Source: Nocardia aurea (GTDB lineage Bacteria; Actinomycetota; Actinomycetes; Mycobacteriales; Mycobacteriaceae). Taken from it: 64,000 bases of DNA. Where the stretch lies: positions 124,001 to 188,000 of the forward strand of contig NZ_QCYJ01000116.1 in the NCBI RefSeq assembly GCF_003123685.1. The letters run 5' to 3'. Below, piece after piece: positions 8,831 to 18,009 of this stretch. A program made the translations under genes and the position numbers. How positions within the stretch are numbered: the first letter of the stretch is position 1; every line of letters begins with the position of its first letter. Below the pieces are notes generated by a model. That model made no database searches. It was given only the letters and a program-made list of their open reading frames with translations, and had not been told where the DNA came from.

Positions 8831-9994
8831 TCAGCGAAACGCGTCCGCGCCGGTCAGCGCTTTACCGAGAACCATTTGGTGCACTTCCGCCGTGCCTTCG
8901 TAGGTGAGCACCGATTCCAGATTGTTGGCGTGCCGCAAGACCGGATAGTCGAGGGTGATGCCGTTCGCGCCGAGAAGTGTGCGGCATTCGCGAGCGATTT
9001 TGATCGCTTCCCTCGTGCTGTTCAATTTCCCCGCGCTGATCTGCTCGGCCCCGACTTCGTGACGATCCTTGAGCCTGCCGATATGCAGCGCGAGCAATTG
9101 CCCTTTGCCGAGTTCCAACGCCATATCCGCGAGTTTGGCCTGCGTGAGCTGGTAGGAGGCGAGCGGTTTCTCGAAGACCTCGCGGGTGCGGGTGTATTCG
9201 ATGGTGGCGTCGAGGCAGTCCCTGGCCGCGCCGAGCGCGCCGAAGATGATGCCGTACCGCGCCTCGCTCAGGCAGGCGAGCGGCGAACCCAGGCCCTTCG
9301 ACGCGGGCAGGAGCGCGTCGGCGGGCAACCGGACGTCGTCGAGGTCGAGTTCGGCGGTGATCGAGGCGCGCAGTGACAATTTGCGACGCATCTCGCGGGC
9401 GGTGAAACCGGGAGTATCCGTCGGAACCAGGAATCCGCGGATCCGCTCGTCGGTCCGCGCCCAGATCACCGCGACATCGGCGACCGAGCCGTTGGTGATC
9501 CACATCTTCGATCCGTTGAGCACCCAGTCGTCGCCGTCGCGCTCGGCACGGGTGCGCATGCCGCCGGGATTGGAGCCGAAATCGGGTTCGGTCAGCCCGA
9601 AACAGCCGATCGTCTCGCCCGCCGCCATGCCGGGCAGCCAATGCTGTTTCTGTTCCTCCGACCCGAACATATGGATGGCCGTCATGGCCAGCGAACCCTG
9701 GACCGAGACCATGCTGCGCACCCCCGAATCCACCGCCTCCAGTTCCTGGCAGGCGAGGCCGTAGGCGGTCGCCGACATGCCCGCGCATCCGTATCCCTCG
9801 AGGTGCATGCCGAGCAGACCGAGTTTGCCGAGTTCCGGTGCGATCTCACGGGCGGGAAAAGTGCCCGCCTCGAACCAGTCCGCGATATGCGGGCGCAGTC
9901 GCCTGGCCGCGAACGCGGCGACGGTATCCCTGATCTCGCGCTCCTCCTCGGACAGCAGGGAGTCGGTTGCGAAGAGTTCGTCGACAGTCACCAT
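8831..9994 (-). CDS. Acyl-CoA dehydrogenase, glutaryl-CoA dehydrogenase-like
   Basis: This FAD enzyme of 387 residues has the acyl-CoA dehydrogenase fold: N-terminal helical domain, middle FAD domain with GCFGLTEPDFGSNPGGM and WITNG, and a C-terminal helical domain. The catalytic base is E366 in YEGTAEVH, placed as in glutaryl-CoA dehydrogenases, and the tail LGKALTGADAF also resembles that subgroup. It would dehydrogenate, and perhaps decarboxylate, glutaryl-CoA from lysine or tryptophan catabolism. Strict substrate assignment from sequence is tentative. It is a single gene, divergent from metB with 129 nt between the starts. No ETF or CoA transferase gene is nearby. Confidence 0.85.
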   Translation of the reverse strand: MVTVDELFATDSLLSEEEREIRDTVAAFAARRLRPHIADWFEAGTFPAREIAPELGKLGLLGMHLEGYGCAGMSATAYGLACQELEAVDSGVRSMVSVQGSLAMTAIHMFGSEEQKQHWLPGMAAGETIGCFGLTEPDFGSNPGGMRTRAERDGDDWVLNGSKMWITNGSVADVAVIWARTDERIRGFLVPTDTPGFTAREMRRKLSLRASITAELDLDDVRLPADALLPASKGLGSPLACLSEARYGIIFGALGAARDCLDATIEYTRTREVFEKPLASYQLTQAKLADMALELGKGQLLALHIGRLKDRHEVGAEQISAGKLNSTREAIKIARECRTLLGANGITLDYPVLRHANNLESVLTYEGTAEVHQMVLGKALTGADAFR

Positions 9995-10123
9995 GAACTC
10001 AGCCTAATCGGCCGCCCGCGCGGCGAGACGGCCGTCACAAACGGGTGCCGACGTGCATATTCGGACTCGGCCATACCACCGGGCGCGCGGTTGCCCGCGA
10101 TTGCCTCCCTCTAGTCTGGGGGT

Positions 10124-11269
10124 ATGACCGAGCTGGGATTCTCCACACGGGCAGTGCACGCCGGATTCGATCCTGATCCACAGACCGGTGCGGTGAACGT
10201 GCCCATTTACGCGAGTTCGACGTTCGCCCAGGACGGAGTGGGCGGATTGCGCGGCGGCTTCGAATACGGCCGAACCGGCAATCCGACGCGCACCGCTCTC
10301 GAGGCCAACCTCGCCGCCCTCGAGTCGGGCGCCTACGGGCGCGCGTTCGGCTCGGGCATGGCGGCCACCGACTGTGCGCTGCGCGCGATGCTGCGCCCCG
10401 GCGACCACATCGTCATCCCCGACGACGCCTACGGCGGCACCTTCCGGCTGATCGACAAGGTCTTCAGTCAGTGGGGGATCGAGCATTCGCCCGCCCACGT
10501 GTTCAATGTCGACGAGATGCGCGCCGCGATCCGCCCCAACACCAAACTGGTCTGGATCGAGACGCCGACCAACCCGCTGCTCAGCATCGGCGATATCCCG
10601 GCGCTGGCCGAGGTCGCCCATCTCGCGGGCGCGAAACTGGTGGTGGACAACACCTTCGCCACCCCGTATCTACAGCAGCCGCTGCTGCTCGGCGCGGATG
10701 TGGTCACCCACTCCACCACCAAATACCTCGGTGGGCATTCCGATGTGGTCGGCGGCGCGCTGATCACCAACGATCCCGAACTCGACGCCGCGTTCGGTTT
10801 CCTGCAGAACGGCGCGGGCGCTGTTCCCGGCCCCTTCGACGCCTACCTCACCATCCGCGGCACCAAAACTCTCGCGCTGCGGATGGAACGTCACTGCGAC
10901 AACGCCGAGGCCCTGGCCGAATACCTCACCCGGCATCCGGCGATCTCCCAGGTCATCTACCCGGGCCTGCCGGAACATCCCGGCCATCTGGTCGCGGACA
11001 AGCAGATGCGCCGTTTCGGCGGCATGATCTCGGTGCGCCTGCACGGTGGCCGCGCGGCCGCGCACGATTTCTGCTCGCGCACCAAGATCTTCACCCTCGC
11101 CGAATCGCTCGGTGGCGTGGAATCGCTGATCGAGCATCCGGCCGCGATGACCCACGCCTCGACCGAGGGCTCGGATCTGGAAGTGCCCGCCGATCTGGTT
11201 CGACTGTCGGTCGGCATCGAGGACATCGGCGATCTGCTCACCGATGTGGAACGGGCGCTCGCGGGCTGA
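10124..11269 (+). CDS. metB: Cystathionine gamma-synthase
   Basis: The protein (381 residues) belongs to the Cys/Met metabolism PLP family. PLP lysine K200 lies in HSTTKYLGGHSD, and the YGRTGNPTR and SLGGVESLIEHPA motifs are intact. It joins cysteine to activated homoserine to give cystathionine, or acts in the reverse direction as a gamma-lyase; the family is hard to split by sequence. Together with cbs it makes a complete transsulfuration pair. It matches M. tuberculosis Rv1079 in the order metB, greA, DUF4307, mca. Confidence 0.93.
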   Translation: MTELGFSTRAVHAGFDPDPQTGAVNVPIYASSTFAQDGVGGLRGGFEYGRTGNPTRTALEANLAALESGAYGRAFGSGMAATDCALRAMLRPGDHIVIPDDAYGGTFRLIDKVFSQWGIEHSPAHVFNVDEMRAAIRPNTKLVWIETPTNPLLSIGDIPALAEVAHLAGAKLVVDNTFATPYLQQPLLLGADVVTHSTTKYLGGHSDVVGGALITNDPELDAAFGFLQNGAGAVPGPFDAYLTIRGTKTLALRMERHCDNAEALAEYLTRHPAISQVIYPGLPEHPGHLVADKQMRRFGGMISVRLHGGRAAAHDFCSRTKIFTLAESLGGVESLIEHPAAMTHASTEGSDLEVPADLVRLSVGIEDIGDLLTDVERALAG

Positions 11270-11289
11270 GCACAACAAGACCGAGCACA

Positions 11290-11333
11290 AACGGAAACGG
11301 CCGCTCCCGTGCTCGGGTGCGGCCGTTTCCGTT
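11290..11333. terminator. Bidirectional terminator between metB and greA
   Basis: AACGGAAACGGCCGC pairs perfectly over 15 bp with GCGGCCGTTTCCGTT around a 14-nt loop, 20 nt after the metB stop and 20 nt before the greA stop. The symmetric placement suits a shared terminator of convergent genes. Confidence 0.85.
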
Positions 11334-11353
11334 CGGGTTTCGTGACGCAGGGA

Positions 11354-11848
11354 TCAGCTGTGGTAGGGCTCCGCGCTGATCAGCGTGACCTTCATCGTGT
11401 TGCCGTTGGGCAGCGTGTATTCCCGGGTCTCGCCGACCTTGGCATCGATGAGCGCGCCGCCGAGCGGGGAGTTCGGCGAGTACGTCTCCAGTTTGGAGTC
11501 GTTCACGCCCTCCTCGCGGGTCGCGATGAGGAATGTCTCGGTGTCGGACTCGTCGCCGTCGTAGTAGACCTTCACGACCGAGCCGGGGAGTGCGACGCCC
11601 GCCTTGGTCGGCGCGACGCCGACCTTCGCGTTGTTCAGCAGTTCCTGCAGCTGGCGGATACGCGCCTCCTGCTGGCCCTGCTCCTCACGCGCGGCGTGGT
11701 AGCCACCGTTCTCCTTGAGGTCGCCCTCTTCCCGGCGCTCGTTGATCTCGGCGGCGATGACGGGACGGTTGGCAATGAGCGCGTCGAGTTCGCCCTTGAG
11801 CCTGTCGTGCGACTCCGGGGTCAGCCAGGTCACTTGCGTCTCGGTCAT
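11354..11848 (-). CDS. greA: Transcription elongation factor GreA
   Basis: GreA rescues backtracked RNA polymerase by stimulating cleavage of the nascent RNA. The 164-residue protein has the N-terminal coiled coil with the acidic tip (REEGDLKENGGYHAAREEQ) and the C-terminal FKBP-like domain ending PLGGALIDAKVGETREYTLPNG. Start ATG 11848 gives MTETQVTWLT as in mycobacterial GreA and has GGGAGTG about 7 nt upstream; a GTG 9 nt further upstream is not preferred. The 11849-12156 interval is relatively AT-rich and presumably holds its promoter. Confidence 0.95.
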   Translation of the reverse strand: MTETQVTWLTPESHDRLKGELDALIANRPVIAAEINERREEGDLKENGGYHAAREEQGQQEARIRQLQELLNNAKVGVAPTKAGVALPGSVVKVYYDGDESDTETFLIATREEGVNDSKLETYSPNSPLGGALIDAKVGETREYTLPNGNTMKVTLISAEPYHS

Positions 11849-12039
11849 CTCGATCACTCCCTAGTAGTTGTTCCCGGCGGACCGGGATTCCCTGATACCG
11901 GCGCTTTACCCACCCGGAGGAGGGCATGCACCAGCCGACGGCTAGAGCCAATCCTGGGAAGTTCGTCGAACCCCGACAGGTGAAGTTGCGGGCAAACCCG
12001 AAAACCCGGAACTCACAGCGCTGGCCGCCAATGCAGCAA

Positions 12040-12066
12040 ACACGGCTCCGAGCCCCGGAACCGTGT
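12040..12066 (-). terminator. Probable terminator of the DUF4307 gene
   Basis: ACACGGCTCCG and CGGAACCGTGT form an 11-bp stem with one mismatch and a short AGCCC loop. On the minus strand it is followed by TTTGC. It lies 91 nt past the DUF4307 stop and upstream of greA, so it could equally be part of the greA leader. Confidence 0.45.
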
Positions 12067-12156
12067 ATCACGCCATTTTAGCATGAATCACAAACATGCA
12101 GGTCGGAGTTCATTTTGCCGACAAACACGTTGTTAATTCGCGAGTCGGGAGATGTT

Positions 12157-12639
12157 TCAGCCTGCCCGCAGATACTCGGGCACCCGATCGCTACATCCGT
12201 ATATGTTGCCCGCCGATGGCCGGGCCGAGGAACGGACGATCGTCGTCAATTCGACCGTTCCGCTGTCCGACGGTGTGATGAGCACCTCTCTACGGCCGAC
12301 CTCGGCCCCGTCGCGATCCATCGCCCGGACGAAACAGACCGCGGGGCGCGACGGGTCGTCCCGGGTCACCTTCAGCCGGATCGACAGGGTCGAATCGTCG
12401 ACGAGGGTGTAGCCGAGTTGTTCGGCGTCGATATCGTCCGGACCGTACTTCTGGAAGCCGAGAAAAGCGATTCCCAGGCCCGCGACCAGCACGATCGCGA
12501 TCAACGTCGCGGGAATCCAACGCTGACGAATCCCGGGCGCGTCGCGTCGGTCACGGGTGCCGTAGCGGTCGGCGCGACGAGCCGCCGCCGCGCCATCGGC
12601 GGACACGTCGCCGGTGGTTTCGGGCTGGGGCTCGTTCAT
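12157..12639 (-). CDS. DUF4307 family membrane protein
   Basis: This 160-residue protein has a charged, Ala-rich cytoplasmic N-terminus of about 45 residues, one transmembrane helix (WIPATLIAIVLVAGLGIAFLGF), and an extracytoplasmic domain of about 90 residues with two cysteines. DUF4307 proteins are an actinobacterial family of unknown role always found near mca; the mycobacterial counterpart is Rv1081c. ATG 12639 gives the start MNEPQPET; an upstream codon at 12663 is also in frame. It is divergently transcribed from mca, with 104 nt between the starts, including an AT-rich CTATAGGGAAT stretch that may hold -10 elements. Confidence 0.82.
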   Translation of the reverse strand: MNEPQPETTGDVSADGAAAARRADRYGTRDRRDAPGIRQRWIPATLIAIVLVAGLGIAFLGFQKYGPDDIDAEQLGYTLVDDSTLSIRLKVTRDDPSRPAVCFVRAMDRDGAEVGRREVLITPSDSGTVELTTIVRSSARPSAGNIYGCSDRVPEYLRAG

Positions 12640-12743
12640 GGACTTCTCGCTCCCGGGGGGCACGTCGGAACAAAAGTAGGTCGAATGAAACTATAGGGAA
12701 TGAAGACCCGACACCCGCGACCGAGAGCGACGGTGAACGAGAC

Positions 12744-13628
12744 GTGAGTGGCCTTCGCCTCATGGCGGTGCATGCCCACCCAGACGACGAATCCAGCAAG
12801 GGTGCCGCAACCACCGCCCGTTACGCCGACGAGGGACACGAAGTCCTCATCGTGACGTTGACCGGCGGCGAACGTGGCAGCATCCTCAACCCGGCGATGG
12901 ACACCCCGGGTGTGCTCGACCGGATCGTGGAGATCCGGCGAGAGGAGATGGCAGCCGCCGCGCGCGCGCTCGGCGTGCGCCAGACCTGGCTGGGTTTCGT
13001 CGACTCCGGATTACCCGAGGGCGATCCGCTGCCGCCGTTGCCCGACGGTTGTTTCGCGCTGGTCCCGCTCGAGGAGTCGACCGAGGCGCTCGTGCGCGTG
13101 ATCCGCGAGTTCAGGCCGCATGTGATCACCACCTACGACGAGAACGGCGGCTACCCGCATCCGGATCACATCCGATGCCACGAGGTCTCGGTGGCGGCCT
13201 TCGAGGCGGCGGGCGATCCCGAACGGTTCCCCGACGCGGGCGCGCCGTGGACGCCGCTCAAGCTCTACTACGACCACGGTTTCAGCCTGAAGCGGATGGA
13301 GGTCTTCGCCGCGGAGTACGAGCGCATCGGCGAGCCGTTCCCGTTGCAGGAATGGCTGGACCGCGTGCGGCAGTACCAGGACGGGCGCGGCGACAAGATG
13401 GTCAGGGTCACCACCCAGATCGAATGCGGCAAATACTTCCACCAACGTGACGACGCGCTGCGCTCGCACGCCACCCAGATCGATCCGAACGGCGCGTTCT
13501 TCGCGATCCCGATCGAACTCCAGCAGCGGCTGTGGCCGACCGAGGAATTCGAATTGGCCAAGACCAGGGTCAGCACCGCGCTGCCCGAACACGATCTGTT
13601 CGCGGGGATCGAGGACGCGGACCGGTGA
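12744..13628 (+). CDS. mca: Mycothiol S-conjugate amidase
   Basis: Mca hydrolyses mycothiol S-conjugates to a mercapturic acid and GlcN-inositol, detoxifying electrophiles and some antibiotics. The 294-residue protein carries the zinc motif AHPDDE (H12, D15) and the third ligand H142 in YPHPDH. It has the C-terminal LWPTEEFELAKTRV region typical of Mca rather than of MshB. The GTG at 12744 fixes the start at MSGLRLMAVHAHPDDE. Presence of mca shows that the host makes mycothiol. The stop overlaps the ATG of the next gene. Confidence 0.94.
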   Translation: MSGLRLMAVHAHPDDESSKGAATTARYADEGHEVLIVTLTGGERGSILNPAMDTPGVLDRIVEIRREEMAAAARALGVRQTWLGFVDSGLPEGDPLPPLPDGCFALVPLEESTEALVRVIREFRPHVITTYDENGGYPHPDHIRCHEVSVAAFEAAGDPERFPDAGAPWTPLKLYYDHGFSLKRMEVFAAEYERIGEPFPLQEWLDRVRQYQDGRGDKMVRVTTQIECGKYFHQRDDALRSHATQIDPNGAFFAIPIELQQRLWPTEEFELAKTRVSTALPEHDLFAGIEDADR

Positions 13629-13912
13629 TGCTCGCTCTTCTCGCCCAAACCCCCGGCACGCCGACGGGTCCGGAATTCGGCAAGGCCTCACCACTGGGCC
13701 TCGCGATCGTTCTCGTCCTGCTCGTCGGCACCGTCCTGCTCGTGCGTTCGATGAATCGGCACCTGAAGAATCTGCCGCCCACCTTCGAACCCGAACATCC
13801 GGAGCCGGATCAGGAGGCGGACGAGGGGACCGAACCGGGGATCATCAAGCGCCCCGAATCCGAATCCGGTGAGCCGGTGGAGGGTTCGGACAAGCGCGCG
13901 CAATCGAGCTGA
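13628..13912 (+). CDS. Small single-pass membrane protein downstream of mca
   Basis: This 94-residue protein starts at an ATG overlapping the mca stop (TGATG), so it is translationally coupled to mca. It has one transmembrane helix (LGLAIVLVLLVGTVLLV, about 24-40) followed by a Glu/Asp/Pro-rich cytoplasmic tail. The counterpart in mycobacteria is Rv1083. Function is unknown; conserved linkage suggests a link to mycothiol-dependent detoxification, but nothing in the sequence proves it. Confidence 0.8.
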   Translation: MLALLAQTPGTPTGPEFGKASPLGLAIVLVLLVGTVLLVRSMNRHLKNLPPTFEPEHPEPDQEADEGTEPGIIKRPESESGEPVEGSDKRAQSS

Positions 13913-14003
13913 CGGGCCGGTCGACCGCCGGGTCGACCGAATCTCCTTGCGGTGCAATGCCGTCGACGTGGTTGCCGCGTCGGCGGCATGGCATTCTGGG
14001 TAG

Positions 14004-14339
14004 GTGGGGAATCGGGGATCGTCGCGCGGGTGCGAGGACGGTCGGTGGCGACTCGTCGCGCGGGTCGTGGCGGGCGTGCTCGGCCTCGCCGCTCTCGCGT
14101 TGTGGGCCAGGTGCGTCGGCCTGGTCGTCACCTACCGGATCGCCACCGACCCCGCCGTCGACCCGCACGGTTACGGCCTGATCTTCGGCACGATCTTCTC
14201 CGTTCCCACCGGCTTGCTCGCCGCCTCGCTCCTACCGCAGACGCTGCGTCCACCGCACCGGGCGCGCGTCAACGCGGTCGCGATGGCGACCTACGTCGTC
14301 GCGACGGTCCTGTTGTTCGCCGCGTTCCTCACCGCGTGA
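14004..14339 (+). CDS. Small hypothetical membrane protein
   Basis: The product has 111 residues with three predicted hydrophobic segments: about 17-45, 60-82 and 92-110. It begins at a GTG with no strong ribosome binding site, so the start is uncertain. I recognise no family. It follows the mca operon by 91 nt in the same direction and could be a distal member. Composition (Ala, Leu, Val-rich with basic loops) looks like a real membrane protein. Confidence 0.55.
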   Translation: MGNRGSSRGCEDGRWRLVARVVAGVLGLAALALWARCVGLVVTYRIATDPAVDPHGYGLIFGTIFSVPTGLLAASLLPQTLRPPHRARVNAVAMATYVVATVLLFAAFLTA

Positions 14340-14469
14340 CGGCGATCGCTCGGAGTCTCCCGTCACGTTTTCACCGTGGCCCGGGGCGGGTACTCCCCAG
14401 TAGCGTATGCCGATCGGATGTCACACCGCCGTGCTACCAATTCTGTGTTCGCTCTAGCTAAGGAAGTCC

Positions 14470-15030
14470 ATGCAGACTGTGATCGGCCGGATCGACCGTG
14501 CCCTCGACATGACCGGCACGATCGTCGACGCGATCGACGACGGCCGATTGTCGGCGGCCACGCCGTGCGCGAAATGGGATGTGCGCGCGGTGCTCAACCA
14601 CCTGGTGGGCGGTATGCGGCTGTTCGCGGCGGAGCTGGCGGGAACCGATCCGGTCGGGGCATACGACGATTGGCTGGGCGCGGACCCACAGGTGGCCTAC
14701 GCGGCGGCGGCCGAGATCGACCGTGCCGCATGGGGCCGTCTGGACGTGCCGTCGTCGGAGGTGAATCTCCCGATCGGTACGGCGACGGCGCCGGAGGCCG
14801 CGCTGGTCCACCTCACCGAGGTGGTCGTGCACGGTCTCGATCTCGCGATCGCCATCGGTCGTCCCGATCTCGCCGACGACGATCTGAGTGCCGAACTGCT
14901 CGCCGCGATGGCCGAAGCCGGCGGCGTCGAGACCTTCCGCAAACCCGGCATGTTCGGCCCCGAGATCGCGATCTCCCCGGACGCACCGGCCCACCTTCGA
15001 CTCATGGCCTACCTCGGCCGCACCGTCTAG
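14470..15030 (+). CDS. TIGR03086-type DinB-fold metal-binding protein
   Basis: This 186-residue protein is of the mycothiol-dependent maleylpyruvate isomerase N-terminal (DinB-like) type. The likely metal ligands are the histidine of LNHLVGG near residue 44, an acid in the second helix, and the histidine of VVVHGLDLAIAIG. Typical motifs PCAKWDVRAVLNHLV and the C-terminal RLMAYLGR match TIGR03086 members. These proteins are thought to be thiol-dependent transferases using mycothiol or bacillithiol. Substrate unknown. AGGAAG precedes the ATG by 6 nt. Confidence 0.82.
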   Translation: MQTVIGRIDRALDMTGTIVDAIDDGRLSAATPCAKWDVRAVLNHLVGGMRLFAAELAGTDPVGAYDDWLGADPQVAYAAAAEIDRAAWGRLDVPSSEVNLPIGTATAPEAALVHLTEVVVHGLDLAIAIGRPDLADDDLSAELLAAMAEAGGVETFRKPGMFGPEIAISPDAPAHLRLMAYLGRTV

Positions 15031-15154
15031 GGACTTCGGACCTCCCCGGTTTCGGGGTGCGGCGAGGGGAGGACGCATCCGCGGGTGGAACAGGCGGGGG
15101 CGGCAGCGCGCATGAGCATCGGCTCGCCCGGCCTTCGACGGTCGGCGTCCGGTC

Positions 15155-15769
15155 TCAGCGGACATTCTCGGAAGAGATATGCGGGATCGCATCGTCTTCC
15201 GGGAGAATCGGCTGCCTGGACCGGGCCCGTACCGGGTGACGGAGGATCGTCCTGGTCCGGGTGGCGGATCTACGCGGGTCCGAGAGGTAGATCTCGTGAT
15301 GGCGGCCGTTCATAGTCAGGCTGTTCTCGGTCATGAAGGTCTCCATGCGCGCGAGCGTCTCCGGTTCGGTCGCGTACGGGCCGATATGCATGACCTGGAT
15401 CGCGTCGCCTTCGTGGAATCGTTCGTATTCCGCGCCGATGATCATCTCGGCGGTGACGAAATCGGGCAACCGGATCATCATCCGCCACCGCCATTCCTCG
15501 CGGGGCACCGACAGCGGCGGATCGTCGGAATCCACCCACCACTGGCCCTCCAGTTTCGGCACAACGAAATCCCGATTCGTCGCCTTGGCGAGTTTCTTCG
15601 CGCCGTACACCGAGCGGTAGAGGGCGCTGACGGCGTCGGTGTACTCCGACCCCAGTGGCGCGCCTTCGCCGGTCACCGTCGCGTAGCCGTAGGTATCGAA
15701 GGCGCGTAACACCGGATCGGTCGGCGCGGTGTAGTACTGCTTGTCGCTTTTCGCCAGGTCGAGCTTCAT
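15155..15769 (-). CDS. GyrI-like small-molecule-binding domain protein
   Basis: The 204-residue protein begins MKLDLAKSDKQYYTA and has the GyrI-like/AraC effector-binding fold seen in stand-alone proteins of about 210 residues (COG4832-like). Recognisable segments are KLEGQWWVDSDDP, EWRWRMMIRLPDFV, HIGPYATEPETLARM and HHEIYLSDPRRSA. No DNA-binding domain is present, so it probably sequesters or hydrolyses small molecules. AAAGG lies about 10 nt before ATG 15769; the frame continues upstream but with Arg-rich non-protein sequence. The gene is divergent from the DUF255 gene. Confidence 0.82.
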   Translation of the reverse strand: MKLDLAKSDKQYYTAPTDPVLRAFDTYGYATVTGEGAPLGSEYTDAVSALYRSVYGAKKLAKATNRDFVVPKLEGQWWVDSDDPPLSVPREEWRWRMMIRLPDFVTAEMIIGAEYERFHEGDAIQVMHIGPYATEPETLARMETFMTENSLTMNGRHHEIYLSDPRRSATRTRTILRHPVRARSRQPILPEDDAIPHISSENVR

Positions 15770-15905
15770 CGCGGGAACCTTTCTGCCTCGGGGGTGCCGT
15801 CGAGCCTGCACCCTCCCGCCGCGGGAGAGTCGAGCGCGCCGTTTCGTGGGAGCGCCGTGTCGCCCGGCCGCCGCGCGCCGGCCACGATTGTGAGACGGTG
15901 GAACG

Positions 15906-17945
15906 ATGAACCGGCTCGGTAACGCCACCTCCCCCTACCTCCGTCAGCACGCCGACAATCCGGTGCACTGGCGGGAGTGGGATGCCGACGCGCTCGCGGA
16001 GGCCGCGGAGCGCGACGTGCCGATTCTGCTGTCGGTCGGGTACGCCTCGTGCCACTGGTGCCATGTCATGGCGCACGAGTCGTTCGAGGACGAGGCGACG
16101 GCCGCGTTGATGAACGACAACTTCGTCTGTATCAAGGTCGATCGCGAGGAACGTCCCGACCTGGATTCGGTCTATATGAACGCGACCGTCGCTATGACGG
16201 GGCAGGGCGGCTGGCCGATGACGTGTTTCCTCACCGCGGACGGCGCGCCTTTCTACTGCGGTACCTACTATCCGAAGGTGCCGCGCGGCGGGATGCCGTC
16301 GTTCGCCCAGTTGCTCACCGCGATCACCGACACCTGGCACAACCGCCGCGACGATGTCCGGCAGGCGTCCGAGCAGGTCAGCGAGGCGTTGCGGGCCCAG
16401 GCGGGCGGTCTGCCCGACGCCGAGTTCGCGGTGACCGACGAACTGCTCGATCATGCCGTTCGCGCCGTGCTGGCCGACGAGGACCCCGAGCACGCGGGTT
16501 TCGGCGGCGCGCCCAAATTCCCGCCGTCGGCGCTGCTGGAGGGGCTGCTGCGCAGTGCCGAGCGCACCGGTGACGCCGAGGTGTTCGCGGCGGTGGACCG
16601 CACCGCCGAAGCGATGGCGCGCGGCGGTATCTACGACCAGTTGCGCGGTGGTTTCGCCCGCTACTCGGTCGACGCGGCCTGGGTGGTGCCGCATTTCGAG
16701 AAGATGCTCTACGACAATGCCCAATTGCTACGCGTCTACGGACATCTGGCGCGCCGCGGCGGTTCGTCGCTGCCGCTGCGCATCACCCGGGAGACCGTGG
16801 GATTCCTGCTCGACGATCTCGGCACCGCCGAGGGCGGTTTCGCGTCCGCGCTCGATGCCGACACCTATCTCGAACCGGGCGGTCCCGGTGTCGAGGGCGC
16901 CACCTACGTGTGGACGCCCGCCGAGCTGGTCGGTGAGCTCGGTCCCCTCGACGGTGCATGGGCCGCAGAGGTTTTCGGGGTGAGCACGGCCGGTAATTTC
17001 GAACAGGGCACCTCGGTGCTCACCCGCTACGTCGACCCGGATGATCTCGACCGCCTCGAACAGGTCAGTGCCGTGTTGCGCAAAGCGCGCGACGGCAGGC
17101 CGCAGCCCGCGCGCGACGACAAGGTCGTCACCGCGTGGAACGGTATCGCGATCACCGCCCTGATCGAGGCCGGTGCCGCTCTGGGGCAACAGGATTGGGT
17201 CGACGCAGCGCTGCGGTGCGCGCGGTTCCTCGTCGCCGAGCACGTGGTGGACGGTCGAGTGCGCCGCGCCTCGCTCGGCGGCGCCGTCGGCGCGGCGCCC
17301 GGCATACTCGAGGATTACGCCTGGCTGGCCGTGGCCCTGCTGGCATCGCATCAGGCGACCGGCGAGATCGAGTGGCTGCATCGGGCGCAACGGCTCCTCG
17401 ACACGGTGATCGAGCATTTCGCCGACCCGGACGTCCCTGGCAGCTGGTACGACACCGCGGACGACGCCGAAACCCTCGTCGCCCGCCCGCGCGACCCCAT
17501 CGACGGCGCGACCCCGGCGGGCGCGTCCGTACTCGCCGAGGCATTGCTGACCGCCGCCGCGGCGAGCGGCCCCGCCGAATCGGTGCGTTACCGCGAACTC
17601 GCCGACGAGACCCTGCGGCGCGGGGCGGTCGTCCTCGCCCGCGCGCCCCGCTCGGCCGGGCAGTGGCTGACGGTCGCCGAAGCGGCGCTGCGCGGACCGC
17701 TCCAGGTCGCGATCGCCGTACCGGAATCGGCTGAAAATACTTCCACCGCTACCGATCTCGCGGCGGTGGCACGTATCGCCGCCCCCGGCGGGACGGTCGT
17801 CGTCGCCGCACCGGCCGACGCGGTTCCGCTGCTCGCCGACCGCCCCGCTGTCGGCGGCACCGCCGCCGCCTATGTCTGCCGTGGGACGGTCTGCGATCTC
17901 CCGGTCACCACGGCCGAGGAATTGCGCGCCTCGCTCGTGCGCTGA
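15906..17945 (+). CDS. Thioredoxin-domain protein of the DUF255/YyaL family
   Basis: This 679-residue protein has an N-terminal thioredoxin-like DUF255 domain starting NRLGNATSPYLRQHADNPVHW, with the redox motif CHWC. An (alpha/alpha)6-barrel glycosidase-like domain covers most of the rest (AFGGAPKFP-like segment at about 198, GGIYDQLRGGFARYSVD, WVVPHFEKMLYDNA, SALDADT). It corresponds to Rv1084 and human spermatogenesis-associated protein 20. Function is unknown despite wide conservation. The C-terminus ends with a CxxxxC pair (CRGTVC). The gene is single, with a clean ATG and family-typical length. Confidence 0.9.
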   Translation: MNRLGNATSPYLRQHADNPVHWREWDADALAEAAERDVPILLSVGYASCHWCHVMAHESFEDEATAALMNDNFVCIKVDREERPDLDSVYMNATVAMTGQGGWPMTCFLTADGAPFYCGTYYPKVPRGGMPSFAQLLTAITDTWHNRRDDVRQASEQVSEALRAQAGGLPDAEFAVTDELLDHAVRAVLADEDPEHAGFGGAPKFPPSALLEGLLRSAERTGDAEVFAAVDRTAEAMARGGIYDQLRGGFARYSVDAAWVVPHFEKMLYDNAQLLRVYGHLARRGGSSLPLRITRETVGFLLDDLGTAEGGFASALDADTYLEPGGPGVEGATYVWTPAELVGELGPLDGAWAAEVFGVSTAGNFEQGTSVLTRYVDPDDLDRLEQVSAVLRKARDGRPQPARDDKVVTAWNGIAITALIEAGAALGQQDWVDAALRCARFLVAEHVVDGRVRRASLGGAVGAAPGILEDYAWLAVALLASHQATGEIEWLHRAQRLLDTVIEHFADPDVPGSWYDTADDAETLVARPRDPIDGATPAGASVLAEALLTAAAASGPAESVRYRELADETLRRGAVVLARAPRSAGQWLTVAEAALRGPLQVAIAVPESAENTSTATDLAAVARIAAPGGTVVVAAPADAVPLLADRPAVGGTAAAYVCRGTVCDLPVTTAEELRASLVR

Positions 17946-18009
17946 CTGGAAGGTCGCGGTTTCCGGAACCTCGGTCCGGCAGGCGGTGACTTCGCGCCTT
18001 CGTCGTCCG

